Source: Streptococcus suis (GTDB lineage: Bacteria > Bacillota > Bacilli > Lactobacillales > Streptococcaceae). From it: 64,000 bases of DNA. The position numbers were made by a program, and so were the translations under genes. The stretch spans positions 38,665 to 102,664 of the forward strand of contig NZ_JAMWEL010000006.1 in assembly GCF_024509555.1 (NCBI RefSeq). Direction: 5' to 3'. Positions 9,905 through 18,149 of the stretch are shown here, piece by piece (position 1 is the stretch's first letter; each line of letters starts with the position of its first letter). The notes below the pieces were generated by a model. That model was not told the origin of the DNA, searched no databases, and saw only the letters and a program-made list of their open reading frames with translations.

Positions 9905-9930
9905 AAAAAAGCCGTAAAAACGGCTTGTTT
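9905..9930 (-). terminator. rbgA: Terminator-like hairpin in the rbgA leader
   Basis: AAGCCG (9909-9914 on the plus strand) and CGGCTT (9921-9926) pair across a six-base loop; on the minus strand the stem is followed by six T residues. It lies only a few bases downstream of the predicted rbgA start point, so it could be a leader attenuator, a 5' stabilising hairpin, or a terminator for read-through from pgm about 290 bases upstream. Confidence 0.65.
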
Positions 9931-9937
9931 TTCTTAT

Positions 9938-9966
9938 ATTGTAGCAAAAATAAGGGAATTTGTCAT
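9938..9966 (-). promoter_or_regulatory. rbgA: Promoter of rbgA
   Basis: ATGACA (minus strand, 9961-9966), a 17-base spacer and TACAAT (9938-9943). Transcription would begin near 9931, just before the hairpin at 9905-9930. Confidence 0.65.
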
Positions 9967-10213
9967 ATAACTTTATCAGCTCAAAGCTAGCTATTTCCTC
10001 GAAAATTTATCAATTGCTGAACTAGCAACTTGACTATAGTTAGTGCAATCCAGAGTTCACTAGCTCTCTTTCAATTTTTATTAATCTAATCAATAAAAAT
10101 ATCTTCGACTAATATGGGTTCAAGAAAATAGTAAGAGACAATTGCGAGTGTATTTTTCTTTTAAAATCGTCAACTTTTCAGCACTTTAAGCGAACTTATA
10201 CAAACATAAAATA
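9967..10213. other. Non-coding gap between pgm and rbgA
   Basis: AT-rich stretch between the end of the phosphoglucomutase gene and the rbgA promoter. I see no credible ORF, RNA or repeat in it, and no clear terminator directly after pgm. Confidence 0.5.
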
Positions 10214-11722
10214 TTAAATCAATGCTTTCAATTTCTCCTGATTGACTGTTGGGTACTGATCCAAAAAGGCTGAGAGGGTTCGTAAAACGGCAGGAATATA
10301 GCCTGTCTGGTCATTCTCCACCTGCAAGACCAAGAGTGGCTCGTGGAGGCTCATACGGAGCAAGAACCAGCCGTCACCATAAGGATCGGTCAGGTCAAAC
10401 CGAACTCCTTCTTCGTTTTCTGGGTTAAAAGCAAAGCCTTCGAGACTGGATTGGCGGAGGTCAGCAATCACCTGTTCACCGAGTGCTCGATAGTCTGCCG
10501 CTTCTAGTTTGAACCGCACTTCTTGGGTTTCCAGCGGTTGTTTAAGCTGGGCAATCAAGTCGTCCAAGGACTTGCCTTCCGCTTGCAGTTTTGGTAAGAG
10601 CATGAGAATCTTAGCCGCTACATAGGTCCCGTCATCAAGGAAGTAATTTTCCTTAAAGGCAGCATGTCCAGAGGTTTCGATAGCCAACTGGCAATTAACT
10701 CCCTCTTGGTTTGCTAAAATAGCACGGTTGATGACATTACGGTAGCCTGAAATATAGCGAATTTGTTTGCCTCCCAGGCTTTCTATAAAGACCTTAAGGT
10801 GTTCAGTCGTTGGGGAATTGGTCACAATACTGGTTCCTGGATGTTCAGCTAGGACAATCTGGCTGAGAACGGCAATCAGGTTGTTACGATTGAGAATTTG
10901 ACCTGACTTGGTGACCAGGGCGGCACGGTCAACGTCGGTATCAAAGATAATGCCTAGGTCTGCACCTTGCTTCAAGACAGCCTGACGAATGCTTTCCATA
11001 GCTTCCTTGTTATCTGGGTTTGGAACATGGTTTGGGAAGGTGCCGTCTGGGTCTAGGAATTGCGAACAAGTGGTATCTGCTCCCAATTCTGCCAAAACTT
11101 TCTCAGCAAAAAATCCGCCTGCACCGTTTCCAGCATCAACGATGATATTAAGACCTGTCAGTGGTTTTTCTTGTCCACCACAGGCGGTACGAATTTTATC
11201 AACCAAGTCTTGGGCATAAGGCGTAATCAGGTCTGCAGTAGTTACACTTCCAAGGGAAGAAGCTGGCAAATCTTCACTATGCGAGAGGATGAAGTCAATA
11301 TCTTCATGTTCTGCTCCGCCATTTTCCGAAAAAATCTTAATGCCGTTGAAGTAATAGGGCAGGTGGCTGGCAGTGATCATGACACCAGCGTGGCACTTGA
11401 ACTGCGGGTACTGGGTGCTCATGAAGAGGGCTGGTGTTGTGGCCATACCAAAGTCAATCAGCTGAACGCCCAGACGAACGGCTTCTTCTGTAAAGGCTGA
11501 AACCAAATCTGGACCGCTGAGGCGACTGTCTCGACCAATACCAATCTTGAGCTGTCCTTCTTGATAGGCCTGTGCCAGTTCCGGCTTCTGAGTTAGCCAA
11601 TGGATGAGTCCGCGAACCACTTCCTTGGTGGCTTGTGGAGTGAGGTTGACAGCGTATTCGTCTGTAGCGATAGCAATTCCACGAATATCTGATCCGTTTT
11701 GTAAGGCGTGATGATGGGGCAT
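10214..11722 (-). CDS. Phosphoglucomutase/phosphomannomutase
   Basis: 502-residue alpha-D-phosphohexomutase interconverting hexose 1- and 6-phosphates. The phosphoserine is Ser119 in MITASHLPYYFNGIK, the metal loop is DTDVDRAALV, and the sugar-specificity and phosphate loops are ETSGHAAFKENYFLDDGTY and GYRNVINRA. Note that the usual TASHNP motif reads TASHLP here. A TAGGAGG ribosome site precedes the ATG. Its products could feed glycogen synthesis (glgC at 56.5 kb) or cell-wall sugars. It is transcribed alone, with a kinase gene terminator just upstream. Whether glucose or mannose phosphate is preferred is not decided by sequence. Confidence 0.88.
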   Translation of the reverse strand: MPHHHALQNGSDIRGIAIATDEYAVNLTPQATKEVVRGLIHWLTQKPELAQAYQEGQLKIGIGRDSRLSGPDLVSAFTEEAVRLGVQLIDFGMATTPALFMSTQYPQFKCHAGVMITASHLPYYFNGIKIFSENGGAEHEDIDFILSHSEDLPASSLGSVTTADLITPYAQDLVDKIRTACGGQEKPLTGLNIIVDAGNGAGGFFAEKVLAELGADTTCSQFLDPDGTFPNHVPNPDNKEAMESIRQAVLKQGADLGIIFDTDVDRAALVTKSGQILNRNNLIAVLSQIVLAEHPGTSIVTNSPTTEHLKVFIESLGGKQIRYISGYRNVINRAILANQEGVNCQLAIETSGHAAFKENYFLDDGTYVAAKILMLLPKLQAEGKSLDDLIAQLKQPLETQEVRFKLEAADYRALGEQVIADLRQSSLEGFAFNPENEEGVRFDLTDPYGDGWFLLRMSLHEPLLVLQVENDQTGYIPAVLRTLSAFLDQYPTVNQEKLKALI

Positions 11723-11782
11723 AGTGACCTCCTAATTCAAACTAAATTTAGTATATCATATTTTCGAAGCGGTTTCAAAATG

Positions 11783-11809
11783 AAAAAAGCACAGCTTCTA
11801 CTGTACTTT
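11783..11809 (-). terminator. Terminator overlapping the end of the histidine kinase gene
   Basis: On the minus strand AAAG-T-ACAG, a six-base loop and CTGT-G-CTTT are followed by a T-run. The stem overlaps the kinase stop codon. Confidence 0.75.
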
Positions 11810-12739
11810 AGTGATGCTTACAGTTGTCCCAACTTCCAGTTGACTTTCCACGGAAATAGCTAGTTCCAACTGATTCAAGACCCGCTTGGCCAGATACAAT
11901 CCAAATCCTGTCGCTTTTTGGTGTTCACGGCCATTAAAACCTGTAAAACCTTCGTCAAACAGGCGTGGAATGTCTTCTGCCAGAATGCCAATTCCCGTAT
12001 CGGAAATGGAAATTCCGCCATTCAATTCAATGGCCACCTTACCACCAGTCTTATTGTACTTGAGGGCGTTGTCGATTATCTGTGACAGGGCAAAGCTGAG
12101 CCATTTTCTGTCGGTTTTCAGTAGCCAATATCCATCGATGGTCACTGAAATATCCTTTTGCAAGAACTGATTGCGGTATTTTTTGACCAAATCGACCACC
12201 ACATCTCTGACTTCCACCTGCTCAAATCGAAAATCGCTGGCATGGTTGGTCAGCTTGAGGTAGTTGAGGAGATTTGCCATATAATTATCCAAGCGCAAAA
12301 GCTGGTGGTCGACATCTTTCTGATTGAGATTGTCAGTCTGGCTCATCAAAGACAGGGCAGCCAGAGGCACTTTCATTTGGTGGGACCACATTTTGACCAT
12401 AGCTTGCAGGTCTTCTTCTCGTGACTTATAGACCAAAAGCTGCTCCCGCGTCGCCTCCTTTTCCGCTTCAATCAAGTTGAGATAGGCAAGGTCCACAGGC
12501 TTATTAAGCAGGGGCAGAGCTTCTTCATGGACATAGTCTTCCAAGGCACTCATGCGGTTGCGAAACTTCCAGAACAGGCCTACTGTCAGTAGGATGATAA
12601 GGGTTAAGGACAATAGCAGAGCGTTTTGCAGGAATTCGGAGGGCAGTTTGTAAAGATAGAAGAGCAAGTTAAAACTGCCAGCCAAGAGCAGATATGCGAA
12701 ATAAAAACTGCGGAATTCTCGGATAAATTTTGCTATCAT
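11798..12739 (-). CDS. BceS-type intramembrane-sensing histidine kinase
   Basis: 313-residue sensor kinase with two closely spaced membrane helices (about residues 12-30 and 37-56) joined by only a few residues, the hallmark of BceS-like kinases that sense the flux of a partner ABC transporter rather than binding peptide directly. The phospho-acceptor is His120 in WSHQMKVPLAAL. ATP-binding boxes are IIDNALKYNKTGG (N), ISDTGIGI (G1) and ATGFGLYLAKRV (G2). The start overlaps the response regulator stop by four bases. The likely partner transporter is the BceAB-type pair at 14.0-16.8 kb. Confidence 0.9.
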   Translation of the reverse strand: MIAKFIREFRSFYFAYLLLAGSFNLLFYLYKLPSEFLQNALLLSLTLIILLTVGLFWKFRNRMSALEDYVHEEALPLLNKPVDLAYLNLIEAEKEATREQLLVYKSREEDLQAMVKMWSHQMKVPLAALSLMSQTDNLNQKDVDHQLLRLDNYMANLLNYLKLTNHASDFRFEQVEVRDVVVDLVKKYRNQFLQKDISVTIDGYWLLKTDRKWLSFALSQIIDNALKYNKTGGKVAIELNGGISISDTGIGILAEDIPRLFDEGFTGFNGREHQKATGFGLYLAKRVLNQLELAISVESQLEVGTTVSITKVQ

Positions 12740-13410
12740 TTGACCAGGTACCCCACGCCACGAACCGTATGAATTCGTTCAAACCCGACTTCGCTCACCT
12801 TCTTACGCAGTCTGGTCATGTTTACATTGAGCGTATTCTGATCGATAAATTCTTCATTTTCCCAGAGTTTTTCCAAGAGTTCTTCCTTGCTGACAATCTG
12901 CCCTTGTCTTTCTAGTAAGGCGGACAAAATCTTGGTTTCCGTAGGAGATAATTGAACCTGATCCGATTTGTTTGTAAATCGTCCGTCTAAACTAAGTTGA
13001 AACTGGTCAATTGACAAATTGGTTGATTTGCTGAATTGATTGACCCGACGCAAGAAGGCAGCGATTTTGGCATCTAAAATTCCCAACGAAAAGGGCTTGG
13101 ACACAAAATCATCCCCTCCCATGTTCATAGCCATAACCGCATTCATTTCATCATCGCTAGAGGAGATAAAGATAATGGGCATGGTCATGGTTTTACGAAT
13201 TTCCGTCGTCCAGTAAAAGCCGTTGTAATAGGGTAGGCTAATGTCCATCAGCACCAAGTCTGGTTTAATTTCCGCCACTTCCTGACTAACTGCTCGGAAA
13301 TTCTGAACACTTTCTACCTGATAAGATTTGCCCAGGTGTTGCTTCAAGAGCTGGACAATCATCTCATCATCTTCAACAATATAAATCTTCTCTTTTTTCA
13401 TCTTCTTCAT
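12736..13410 (-). CDS. BceR-type OmpR-family response regulator
   Basis: 224-residue regulator with a receiver domain (acidic pocket EDDE, phospho-acceptor Asp56 in LVLMDISLP, Lys in SKPFS) and a C-terminal winged-helix DNA-binding domain (LSPTETKILSALLERQGQIVS and ending RIHTVRGVGYLVK). Start choice is uncertain between two ATGs three codons apart because neither has a strong ribosome site. A terminator-like hairpin lies six bases upstream, so expression must come from read-through of the toxin-antitoxin genes or a promoter inside them. Operators matching the known BceR consensus sit at 17386-17401 and 18369-18384. Confidence 0.9.
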   Translation of the reverse strand: MKKMKKEKIYIVEDDEMIVQLLKQHLGKSYQVESVQNFRAVSQEVAEIKPDLVLMDISLPYYNGFYWTTEIRKTMTMPIIFISSSDDEMNAVMAMNMGGDDFVSKPFSLGILDAKIAAFLRRVNQFSKSTNLSIDQFQLSLDGRFTNKSDQVQLSPTETKILSALLERQGQIVSKEELLEKLWENEEFIDQNTLNVNMTRLRKKVSEVGFERIHTVRGVGYLVK

Positions 13411-13415
13411 TCTGC

Positions 13416-13443
13416 AAAAGCCAGGACACAGGTCTTGGCTTTT
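13416..13443 (-). terminator. Terminator-like hairpin between toxin gene and response regulator
   Basis: AAAAGCCA (13416-13423) pairs with TGGCTTTT (13436-13443), with an inner GAC/GTC stem. On the minus strand it immediately follows the toxin stop and precedes the response regulator start, so it should limit read-through into the two-component genes. Confidence 0.7.
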
Positions 13444-13709
13444 TATTTATATACTTCTTTTCGATGCCCGACTTCTAGGGCTGTTACGATCAATTTATCA
13501 TCCTCAATGCTGACGATGACCCTGTAATTACCGATACGGTACCGCCATTGGCCAGAACGGTTGGCAGTCAATGCCTTTCCGTATTGTCTAGGGTTGTCGC
13601 AACCGTCAATATGCTTGTAAAGATACCGCAAAATCAAACCTGCAGCGGTTTTATCCATCTTTCGAATTTGCTTTTGAGCCTTAGCGGACAAAATAACCTT
13701 ATAACTCAA
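13443..13709 (-). CDS. RelE/ParE-family toxin
   Basis: 88-residue member of the RelE/ParE toxin superfamily; RelE-type members cleave mRNA on the ribosome. The family pattern is clear: VILSAKAQKQIRKMDK at the N-terminus, NPRQYGKALTANRSGQWRYRIGNYRVI in the middle and VTALEVGHRKEVY at the C-terminus. It overlaps the antitoxin gene by eleven bases, the standard antitoxin-first order. The pair sits between the BceB-type permease and the response regulator. Residues alone do not distinguish ribosome-dependent RelE activity from ParE-type gyrase poisoning. Confidence 0.88.
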   Translation of the reverse strand: MSYKVILSAKAQKQIRKMDKTAAGLILRYLYKHIDGCDNPRQYGKALTANRSGQWRYRIGNYRVIVSIEDDKLIVTALEVGHRKEVYK

Positions 13710-13938
13710 TGCCCAACTCCTCAGCCATTTGTTCTAGTGTTATCGGCTCAATTCCATTCGCCAAGTCTGCTTGGTATTCTGCCCAAGCAATATCAGCCAC
13801 ACGCGCATCGTACTCATCTTCAAGGGCTTCAAGTGTTTTAGTCCGAATGAGTTCTGACAAACTGACACCTTCAAACTTTGCCATAGCCTGCATAAAGAGT
13901 TTGTCCTGCTCAGAAACTTTCAATGTAATAGCTGCCAT
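13699..13938 (-). CDS. RelB/DinJ-like antitoxin
   Basis: 79-residue antitoxin with an N-terminal ribbon-helix-helix DNA-binding part (MAAITLKVSEQDKLFMQAMAK, then GVSLSELIRTKTLEALED) and an acidic C-terminal toxin-binding part (EPITLEQMAEELGIEL). It would neutralise the overlapping downstream toxin and repress its own promoter. A GAGGTGAGAAG ribosome site precedes the ATG. The promoter with a palindromic operator lies at 13953-14002. Confidence 0.85.
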   Translation of the reverse strand: MAAITLKVSEQDKLFMQAMAKFEGVSLSELIRTKTLEALEDEYDARVADIAWAEYQADLANGIEPITLEQMAEELGIEL

Positions 13939-13952
13939 CTTCTCACCTCTTC

Positions 13953-14002
13953 TGGTATTCCTTTGGTATTACCATTGTAACACCCTTTCCCTGAAAATGC
14001 AA
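13953..14002 (-). promoter_or_regulatory. Toxin-antitoxin promoter with operator
   Basis: On the minus strand TTGCAT (13997-14002), 17 bases, TACAAT (13974-13979). Directly downstream lies the perfect palindrome TGGTA-T-TACCA (13964-13974) with a further TGGTATTCC half-site at 13953-13961. The arrangement fits autorepression by the ribbon-helix-helix antitoxin. Confidence 0.7.
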
Positions 14003-14028
14003 GAAATCTCGCACAAGGCGAGACTTCT
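14003..14028 (-). terminator. Hairpin after the BceB-type permease gene
   Basis: TCTCGC and GCGAGA pair across a five-base loop just after the permease stop codon. The T-tract on the minus strand is short (TTTCTT), so termination may be partial. Confidence 0.6.
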
Positions 14029-14029
14029 T

Positions 14030-16000
14030 CTACCGTTCAATAATGCGGTAATAGGTGCGACTGGTCCACTTGTAAATGACAAAGTAAATCAAGGCAACTG
14101 CAAGCAAAGTAATTCCACTGACCGTGTAAATCATAAGAGATGAGGTAACCCCAAAGGTCAGTAGCATTTGCTTGAGCATGACAAGGGCGATGACAAAGTG
14201 TAGGGTCGCCATGACCAAAGGCATAAAGAAGACCAAAAGCGTTTGAGAGTTAATGGTCTTTTTGACCGCTGCTGTACTCATGCCCACTTCTTGTAGGATC
14301 TTGTAGGATTTCTTGTCCTCATGTCCTTCCGAATACTGCTTGTAGTAGATAATCAAGGCAGCACCTAACAAGAAACTAATGCCCAACAAAAAGCCTGTAA
14401 AGAGGAAGCCGCCTGTAAAGCCCATCAGTAAATTGTTGAAATCGGATTTTTGCATAGCATATCCTAGGAATTCTCCGTTTGCATCGTTGATATTATAAGA
14501 GTCACCAGTTTGCTCACCAATCGAAGCAACCTCTACATCAGTCAAATCGGTAAAGACACGGTAGTCCAGACTGACTTGATAGCCTTGCGGATTATTGGAC
14601 TCATAATACTCACGAACAGTATCCAACACAGTGTCATCACTGACTACCATAACGGCGGCATTTAGCGTATTGGTGATGTCTGGGAAAATAGCCTGGTCAA
14701 GATTGGCTACATTCTCAAAGGTTTGATCGCCCAAAACAAGCTTCTTCAGCGATGGTTTTTCGCTCGGACGCATAAAAGCAACTTGATGAGCAGCAAGCTC
14801 TGGCAGGTCATTACCTAATTTCCTGAAATCATCTTGCGTGATGAAGTAGGTAAAGGCTATTTTGCTAAAGTCTGGATTGGAAATATTTTCTGGGCTAATG
14901 ACAATCTCTTCGCCACCATCATAGACCAACCCAGCTTGATAGGTCAGGTAGGATAGATTGTCATTGGCTTTTTCTGGAAAATGGCTGAGCACCGATTGCT
15001 GATAGGCAGCTTCACCTTGACTTCTATCCGAAACTTTATAGGTAATAGATGTTTCCTTGGGATATAGTGCACCTGTCATACTGCTCATACCTGTATAAAG
15101 GGAGGTTGTAGTCGCAATGGTTACAAAGGCCATGACGGCAAGCAGTGTAATATTGGCCAAACCCGTTGCGTGCTGTTTCATACGGAAAATCATCTGCGAT
15201 GTGGTAATGAAATGCTCTGGCGTATAGAAATACCGCTTGTTTTTCCGACGAGCCTTCAAATACCAAGTCATAAAGCTGATATAGAACAGATAGGTCCCCG
15301 CAATGACAAAGAGCACAGCGATAAAGAACCGATAGATAACAGCTAGACCTTCTGCTTTAGATGAAAGCGATAGGTAGTATCCAACCCCCAATCCCACTAC
15401 ACCAAGGGCAGCCAGAAGGACATTGCCTTTTGGCTCCTTCTCCCCTTTTTCACTAGCTCGGAACAAAATCAGTGGACTGGTCTTACCAATGGTCCGAATG
15501 GCTAGCAATTCCAAGAGAAAGAAGATACCAGCAAAGAGAAAGGCGGTCATGACAAAGGCCAAAGGGGCTATTCCAAAATGCAAATCACTATAATGTGTTA
15601 TATTGACAAAAATCAAGTAGAGAACATTTGAAAACACACCTGCTAAGACAGAACCAAGAACCACAACTAGCAAGAAAATCATCATCAATTCGAGGCTGGC
15701 TATCAAGGCTACTTTTTTCTTGTTCATCCCCAGCATGTTATAGAGACCAAATTCCCTCGCCCGTTGTTTCATCAGGAAATTAAAGCTATAAATCTCCATA
15801 ATGACCGAGAAAATGGTCAGAACAACAACACCAAGACCGATAGAAACGGCACCAGAGCCCATGGTCTTCATAACTGGACTCAGCATGAGCAAGAACATGG
15901 AACAAATCAGAGTAAATAGCACAAGACTGGCTAAAACGAAGGGAGCAAACACACCCATGGATTTTCGGATATTTTGCCCAGCAAGTTTGAGGTAAAACAT
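14030..16000 (-). CDS. BceB-type ABC transporter permease (FtsX family)
   Basis: 656-residue permease with the ten-helix plan of BceB-like proteins: one N-terminal helix, further helices up to about residue 310, a large extracellular domain (about 310-520), and three C-terminal helices. The FtsX-like parts carry MKQRAREFGLYNMLGMNKKK and, near the end, the coupling segment SYKILQEVGMSTAAVKKTI. Such permeases remove peptide antibiotics from their lipid II-cycle targets and signal to a BceS kinase. Its ATG follows the ATPase stop codon directly. The peptide recognised is probably set by the extracellular domain and is not known here. Confidence 0.9.
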   Translation of the reverse strand: MFYLKLAGQNIRKSMGVFAPFVLASLVLFTLICSMFLLMLSPVMKTMGSGAVSIGLGVVVLTIFSVIMEIYSFNFLMKQRAREFGLYNMLGMNKKKVALIASLELMMIFLLVVVLGSVLAGVFSNVLYLIFVNITHYSDLHFGIAPLAFVMTAFLFAGIFFLLELLAIRTIGKTSPLILFRASEKGEKEPKGNVLLAALGVVGLGVGYYLSLSSKAEGLAVIYRFFIAVLFVIAGTYLFYISFMTWYLKARRKNKRYFYTPEHFITTSQMIFRMKQHATGLANITLLAVMAFVTIATTTSLYTGMSSMTGALYPKETSITYKVSDRSQGEAAYQQSVLSHFPEKANDNLSYLTYQAGLVYDGGEEIVISPENISNPDFSKIAFTYFITQDDFRKLGNDLPELAAHQVAFMRPSEKPSLKKLVLGDQTFENVANLDQAIFPDITNTLNAAVMVVSDDTVLDTVREYYESNNPQGYQVSLDYRVFTDLTDVEVASIGEQTGDSYNINDANGEFLGYAMQKSDFNNLLMGFTGGFLFTGFLLGISFLLGAALIIYYKQYSEGHEDKKSYKILQEVGMSTAAVKKTINSQTLLVFFMPLVMATLHFVIALVMLKQMLLTFGVTSSLMIYTVSGITLLAVALIYFVIYKWTSRTYYRIIER

Positions 16001-16753
16001 CTACTCACCCCCTAAAAGTGCAGACATATTGAGGGAAATTTCCTTAGCAAAATCTTGATTGCTCTTGTCTGCCTTGTACAGTTGATGGAAAATGCGACCG
16101 TCCTTGATAAAGAGAACCCGTTTGGCATGACTGGCTGCGTTGGCTGAGTGGGTCACCATGAGAATGGTTTGGCCGTCACGGTTAATCTCTTCAAACAAAT
16201 TCAGCAAGTCCTCTGAATTGCGATAATCTAGAGCCGCCGTCGGTTCATCCGCTAGGACAATCTGCGGCTGGGTAATCAAACTACGGGCAATGGCCACGCG
16301 CTGCTTTTGTCCACCAGATAGTTCAAAAGGACGTTTCTTCAACAAATCTTGAATGCGTAATTTTGGAGCTAAAGCTTTCAACCGTTTTTCCATTTCCTCA
16401 TGGCTGGTACGTGCCAATACCAGAGGTAAAAAGATATTGTCTTGGATGGACAGGGTATCCAAGAGATTAAAATCTTGGAAAACAAAACCTAGGTTACGCA
16501 AACGGAAATCGGCCAGCTTGCTTTCCTTGATTTTTGTGATGTCTTGATTGTTTAAGATAACAGAGCCCCTCGTCGGCTTGTCCAAGGTTGCAAGAATGTT
16601 GAGCAAGGTCGTCTTACCAGACCCACTTTCCCCCATGATAGCGATAAACTCGCCCTCTTCTACCTTAAAATCCACATCTTGCAAGGCACGAGTTTCCTCT
16701 TTTGAAAAGCGCGTGCGGTAAACTTTTTCTAAATGATTGATTTCTAATAACAT
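16001..16753 (-). CDS. BceA-type ABC transporter ATPase
   Basis: 250-residue ATP-binding subunit. Walker A is [12 protein letters not shown], the signature is [15 protein letters not shown], Walker B is [12 protein letters not shown], and the H-loop is MVTHSANAA. It belongs to the LolD/MacB-like group used by BceAB systems and partners the following permease. The gene lies eight bases after the lipoprotein gene and abuts the permease gene, so smORF, lipoprotein, ATPase and permease look like one operon driven from the operator-promoter at 17337-17401. Confidence 0.92.
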   Translation of the reverse strand: MLLEINHLEKVYRTRFSKEETRALQDVDFKVEEGEFIAIMGESGSGKTTLLNILATLDKPTRGSVILNNQDITKIKESKLADFRLRNLGFVFQDFNLLDTLSIQDNIFLPLVLARTSHEEMEKRLKALAPKLRIQDLLKKRPFELSGGQKQRVAIARSLITQPQIVLADEPTAALDYRNSEDLLNLFEEINRDGQTILMVTHSANAASHAKRVLFIKDGRIFHQLYKADKSNQDFAKEISLNMSALLGGE

Positions 16754-16761
16754 ACAAACTC

Positions 16762-17151
16762 CTAATTGTTTTCTTTGGATAAATCAACTGTATCAAGTAA
16801 TGCTTGATAGTCGATTCGGTCTGATTCAGCAATATTATCTTCTAAATCCACCTTATAATAACCATCCTGGACACCGATGGCCCATTCCTTGCTAGTTGTT
16901 ACATAGAGATTATTCAAGGATACTGTCTTTTTCACTGCCCCTTCTTCTTTGACAACAGGCCATTCCATAAACTGAACTTCTGTTCCTTGAATACTATCTT
17001 CGGCAACTTCCTGTTTGCTAACGGCATAGTCTTTTCCCTTGTAATGGAAAGTTTGATAGCCCTCATCAAAGCTAAGGCCTGCTGAAGAGGAAGAACAAGC
17101 AGTTAGCATTATACTGCCCAAAGCCAGCAAGCCAAATGCTTTCTTTTTCAT
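16762..17151 (-). CDS. NisI/SpaI-like lantibiotic immunity lipoprotein (single domain)
   Basis: 129-residue lipoprotein with a signal peptide and lipobox LTAC, so it should be anchored outside the membrane. The mature part resembles one domain of nisin immunity protein NisI: FDEGYQTFHYKGKDYAV, then a segment VSLNNLYVTTSKEWAIGV, then DGYYKV, which line up with NisI FDEG, LNNIY and NDRYYKI from memory. NisI has two such domains; here there is one. It lies directly upstream of the BceAB-type transporter, which fits a role in binding lantibiotic at the surface. The similarity is by eye and needs a profile search. Confidence 0.72.
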   Translation of the reverse strand: MKKKAFGLLALGSIMLTACSSSSAGLSFDEGYQTFHYKGKDYAVSKQEVAEDSIQGTEVQFMEWPVVKEEGAVKKTVSLNNLYVTTSKEWAIGVQDGYYKVDLEDNIAESDRIDYQALLDTVDLSKENN

Positions 17152-17163
17152 AGTTTCCTCCCT

Positions 17164-17304
17164 CTAGTATGCCATAAATCGCATACTTTGCAAATCATGG
17201 GCGAGCTCTTCCAAGAATGAAGCTTGTTCCATGAGTTCAATCTTCTCTTTTTCAGAGAATACCTTTTCTTCTATTCTCTTTGCTTGTAAAAATTTGAATG
17301 ACAT
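17164..17304 (-). CDS. Small protein 1 heading the Bce-type operon (46 residues)
   Basis: Short ORF beginning MSFKFLQAK and ending RFMAY, preceded by AAGGA six bases before the ATG. The TAG stop is twelve bases upstream of the lipoprotein ATG and next to its GGGAGG ribosome site, suggesting translational coupling. It is charged and helical-looking with no signal peptide. A paralogue lies at 18150-18287: both share the first nine residues, a Q-A-x-F-L-x-x-L-x-H-x-L pattern in the second half, a C-terminal Met/Tyr ending, and nearly identical leader DNA. I do not recognise the family. Confidence 0.7.
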   Translation of the reverse strand: MSFKFLQAKRIEEKVFSEKEKIELMEQASFLEELAHDLQSMRFMAY

Positions 17305-17336
17305 ATGATTTCCTTCTTTCTGTTTCTTATGAGTTT

Positions 17337-17401
17337 ATTATAGATGATTTAGTCAACCTATTCTCTTACAGTTCTGACGCAAAAACTTACAAGATTGTAA
17401 G
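17337..17401 (-). promoter_or_regulatory. BceR-type operator and promoter, operon 1
   Basis: The palindrome CTTACAA-GA-TTGTAAG (17386-17401) contains TTACA-N4-TGTAA, the published consensus core for BceR-like regulators. A further half-site TTACA (17366-17370) lies 21 bases closer to the promoter. TATAAT on the minus strand is at 17337-17342 and no -35 hexamer is present, as expected for an activator-dependent promoter. It drives small protein 1, the lipoprotein and the transporter. Confidence 0.8.
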
Positions 17402-17402
17402 T

Positions 17403-18140
17403 TTAGAGAAAATATCCAATCGTGGCTAGTATCCACAAATGAAGCGGATAGAAGATGTAAAAGAAATAACGGGAAAACGTTGTGCGGGGCCCTGCTTGTC
17501 CATTATAAAGACCGAGAATTGGTAGGACTAAAATAAATAACCAGTCTGCATTGAAAAGCATCATTTGTATAGTCATTTCAATAGACTCATAAGGATGATA
17601 GGATGATAAGAGCAAAAGTAAAGCCAACATAATATAGGCAAAATTTCTTTTGAATGGTGTCTTACGACCTAAGTAAGTAATGAGGATAAACGGTAAGACA
17701 ACTGCTCCTCCTTCTGTGAATGCTGACCCGACTATCAAGCACAAACCAGCTAGGACAACTTGAATCACTTGTCGAGTTTTACTATTATTTTTAAATTCCT
17801 TCAAACAAATGAGCATAGTTAATCCAACAGCTAATGTTAGAAAGATATTGTTACTGATATAGATACCTTTTGATTGGTAAAGACTGTTTATAAAAGCATT
17901 TCCAGTGGCCATTAGTCCTGCCGCACAATATAGTCGCAAAAGATAGGCTTTGACATTTCTGGTATGAAGAAACCCCTCCACTAACATGTAAGCAAAGAAG
18001 ACTGCAACACATCGAGTGACCATGTGAAAGACCATACTAAGTTGGTCTGGGATAAAATCTGGTATGAGTTTCAGATGATCCAAAACCATCAAGCCGGCCA
18101 TGGCGAGTTTCAGTTGATATGCATTATACGATTTCACCAC
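17403..18140 (-). CDS. TraX-like membrane protein
   Basis: 245-residue protein with about eight membrane helices, of the TraX family (acyltransferase-like; the F-plasmid member acetylates pilin). Family features are the N-terminal YQLKLAMAGLMVLDHL, then FHMVTRCVAVFFAYMLVEGF, and the C-terminal YIFYPLHLWIL. The GTG start is five bases after AGGAGG, and the TAG of the small gene upstream forms part of that ribosome site. It is the second gene of an operon behind a BceR-type operator, so it probably belongs to the peptide-stress response. What it modifies is unknown. Confidence 0.82.
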   Translation of the reverse strand: MVKSYNAYQLKLAMAGLMVLDHLKLIPDFIPDQLSMVFHMVTRCVAVFFAYMLVEGFLHTRNVKAYLLRLYCAAGLMATGNAFINSLYQSKGIYISNNIFLTLAVGLTMLICLKEFKNNSKTRQVIQVVLAGLCLIVGSAFTEGGAVVLPFILITYLGRKTPFKRNFAYIMLALLLLLSSYHPYESIEMTIQMMLFNADWLFILVLPILGLYNGQAGPRTTFSRYFFYIFYPLHLWILATIGYFL

Positions 18141-18149
18141 TTAAACCTC

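Noticed and set aside
17164..17304. The small proteins as lantibiotic or bacteriocin precursors
   Set aside because: No leader cleavage motif, no cysteine/serine/threonine-rich core, and no modification or export genes nearby.
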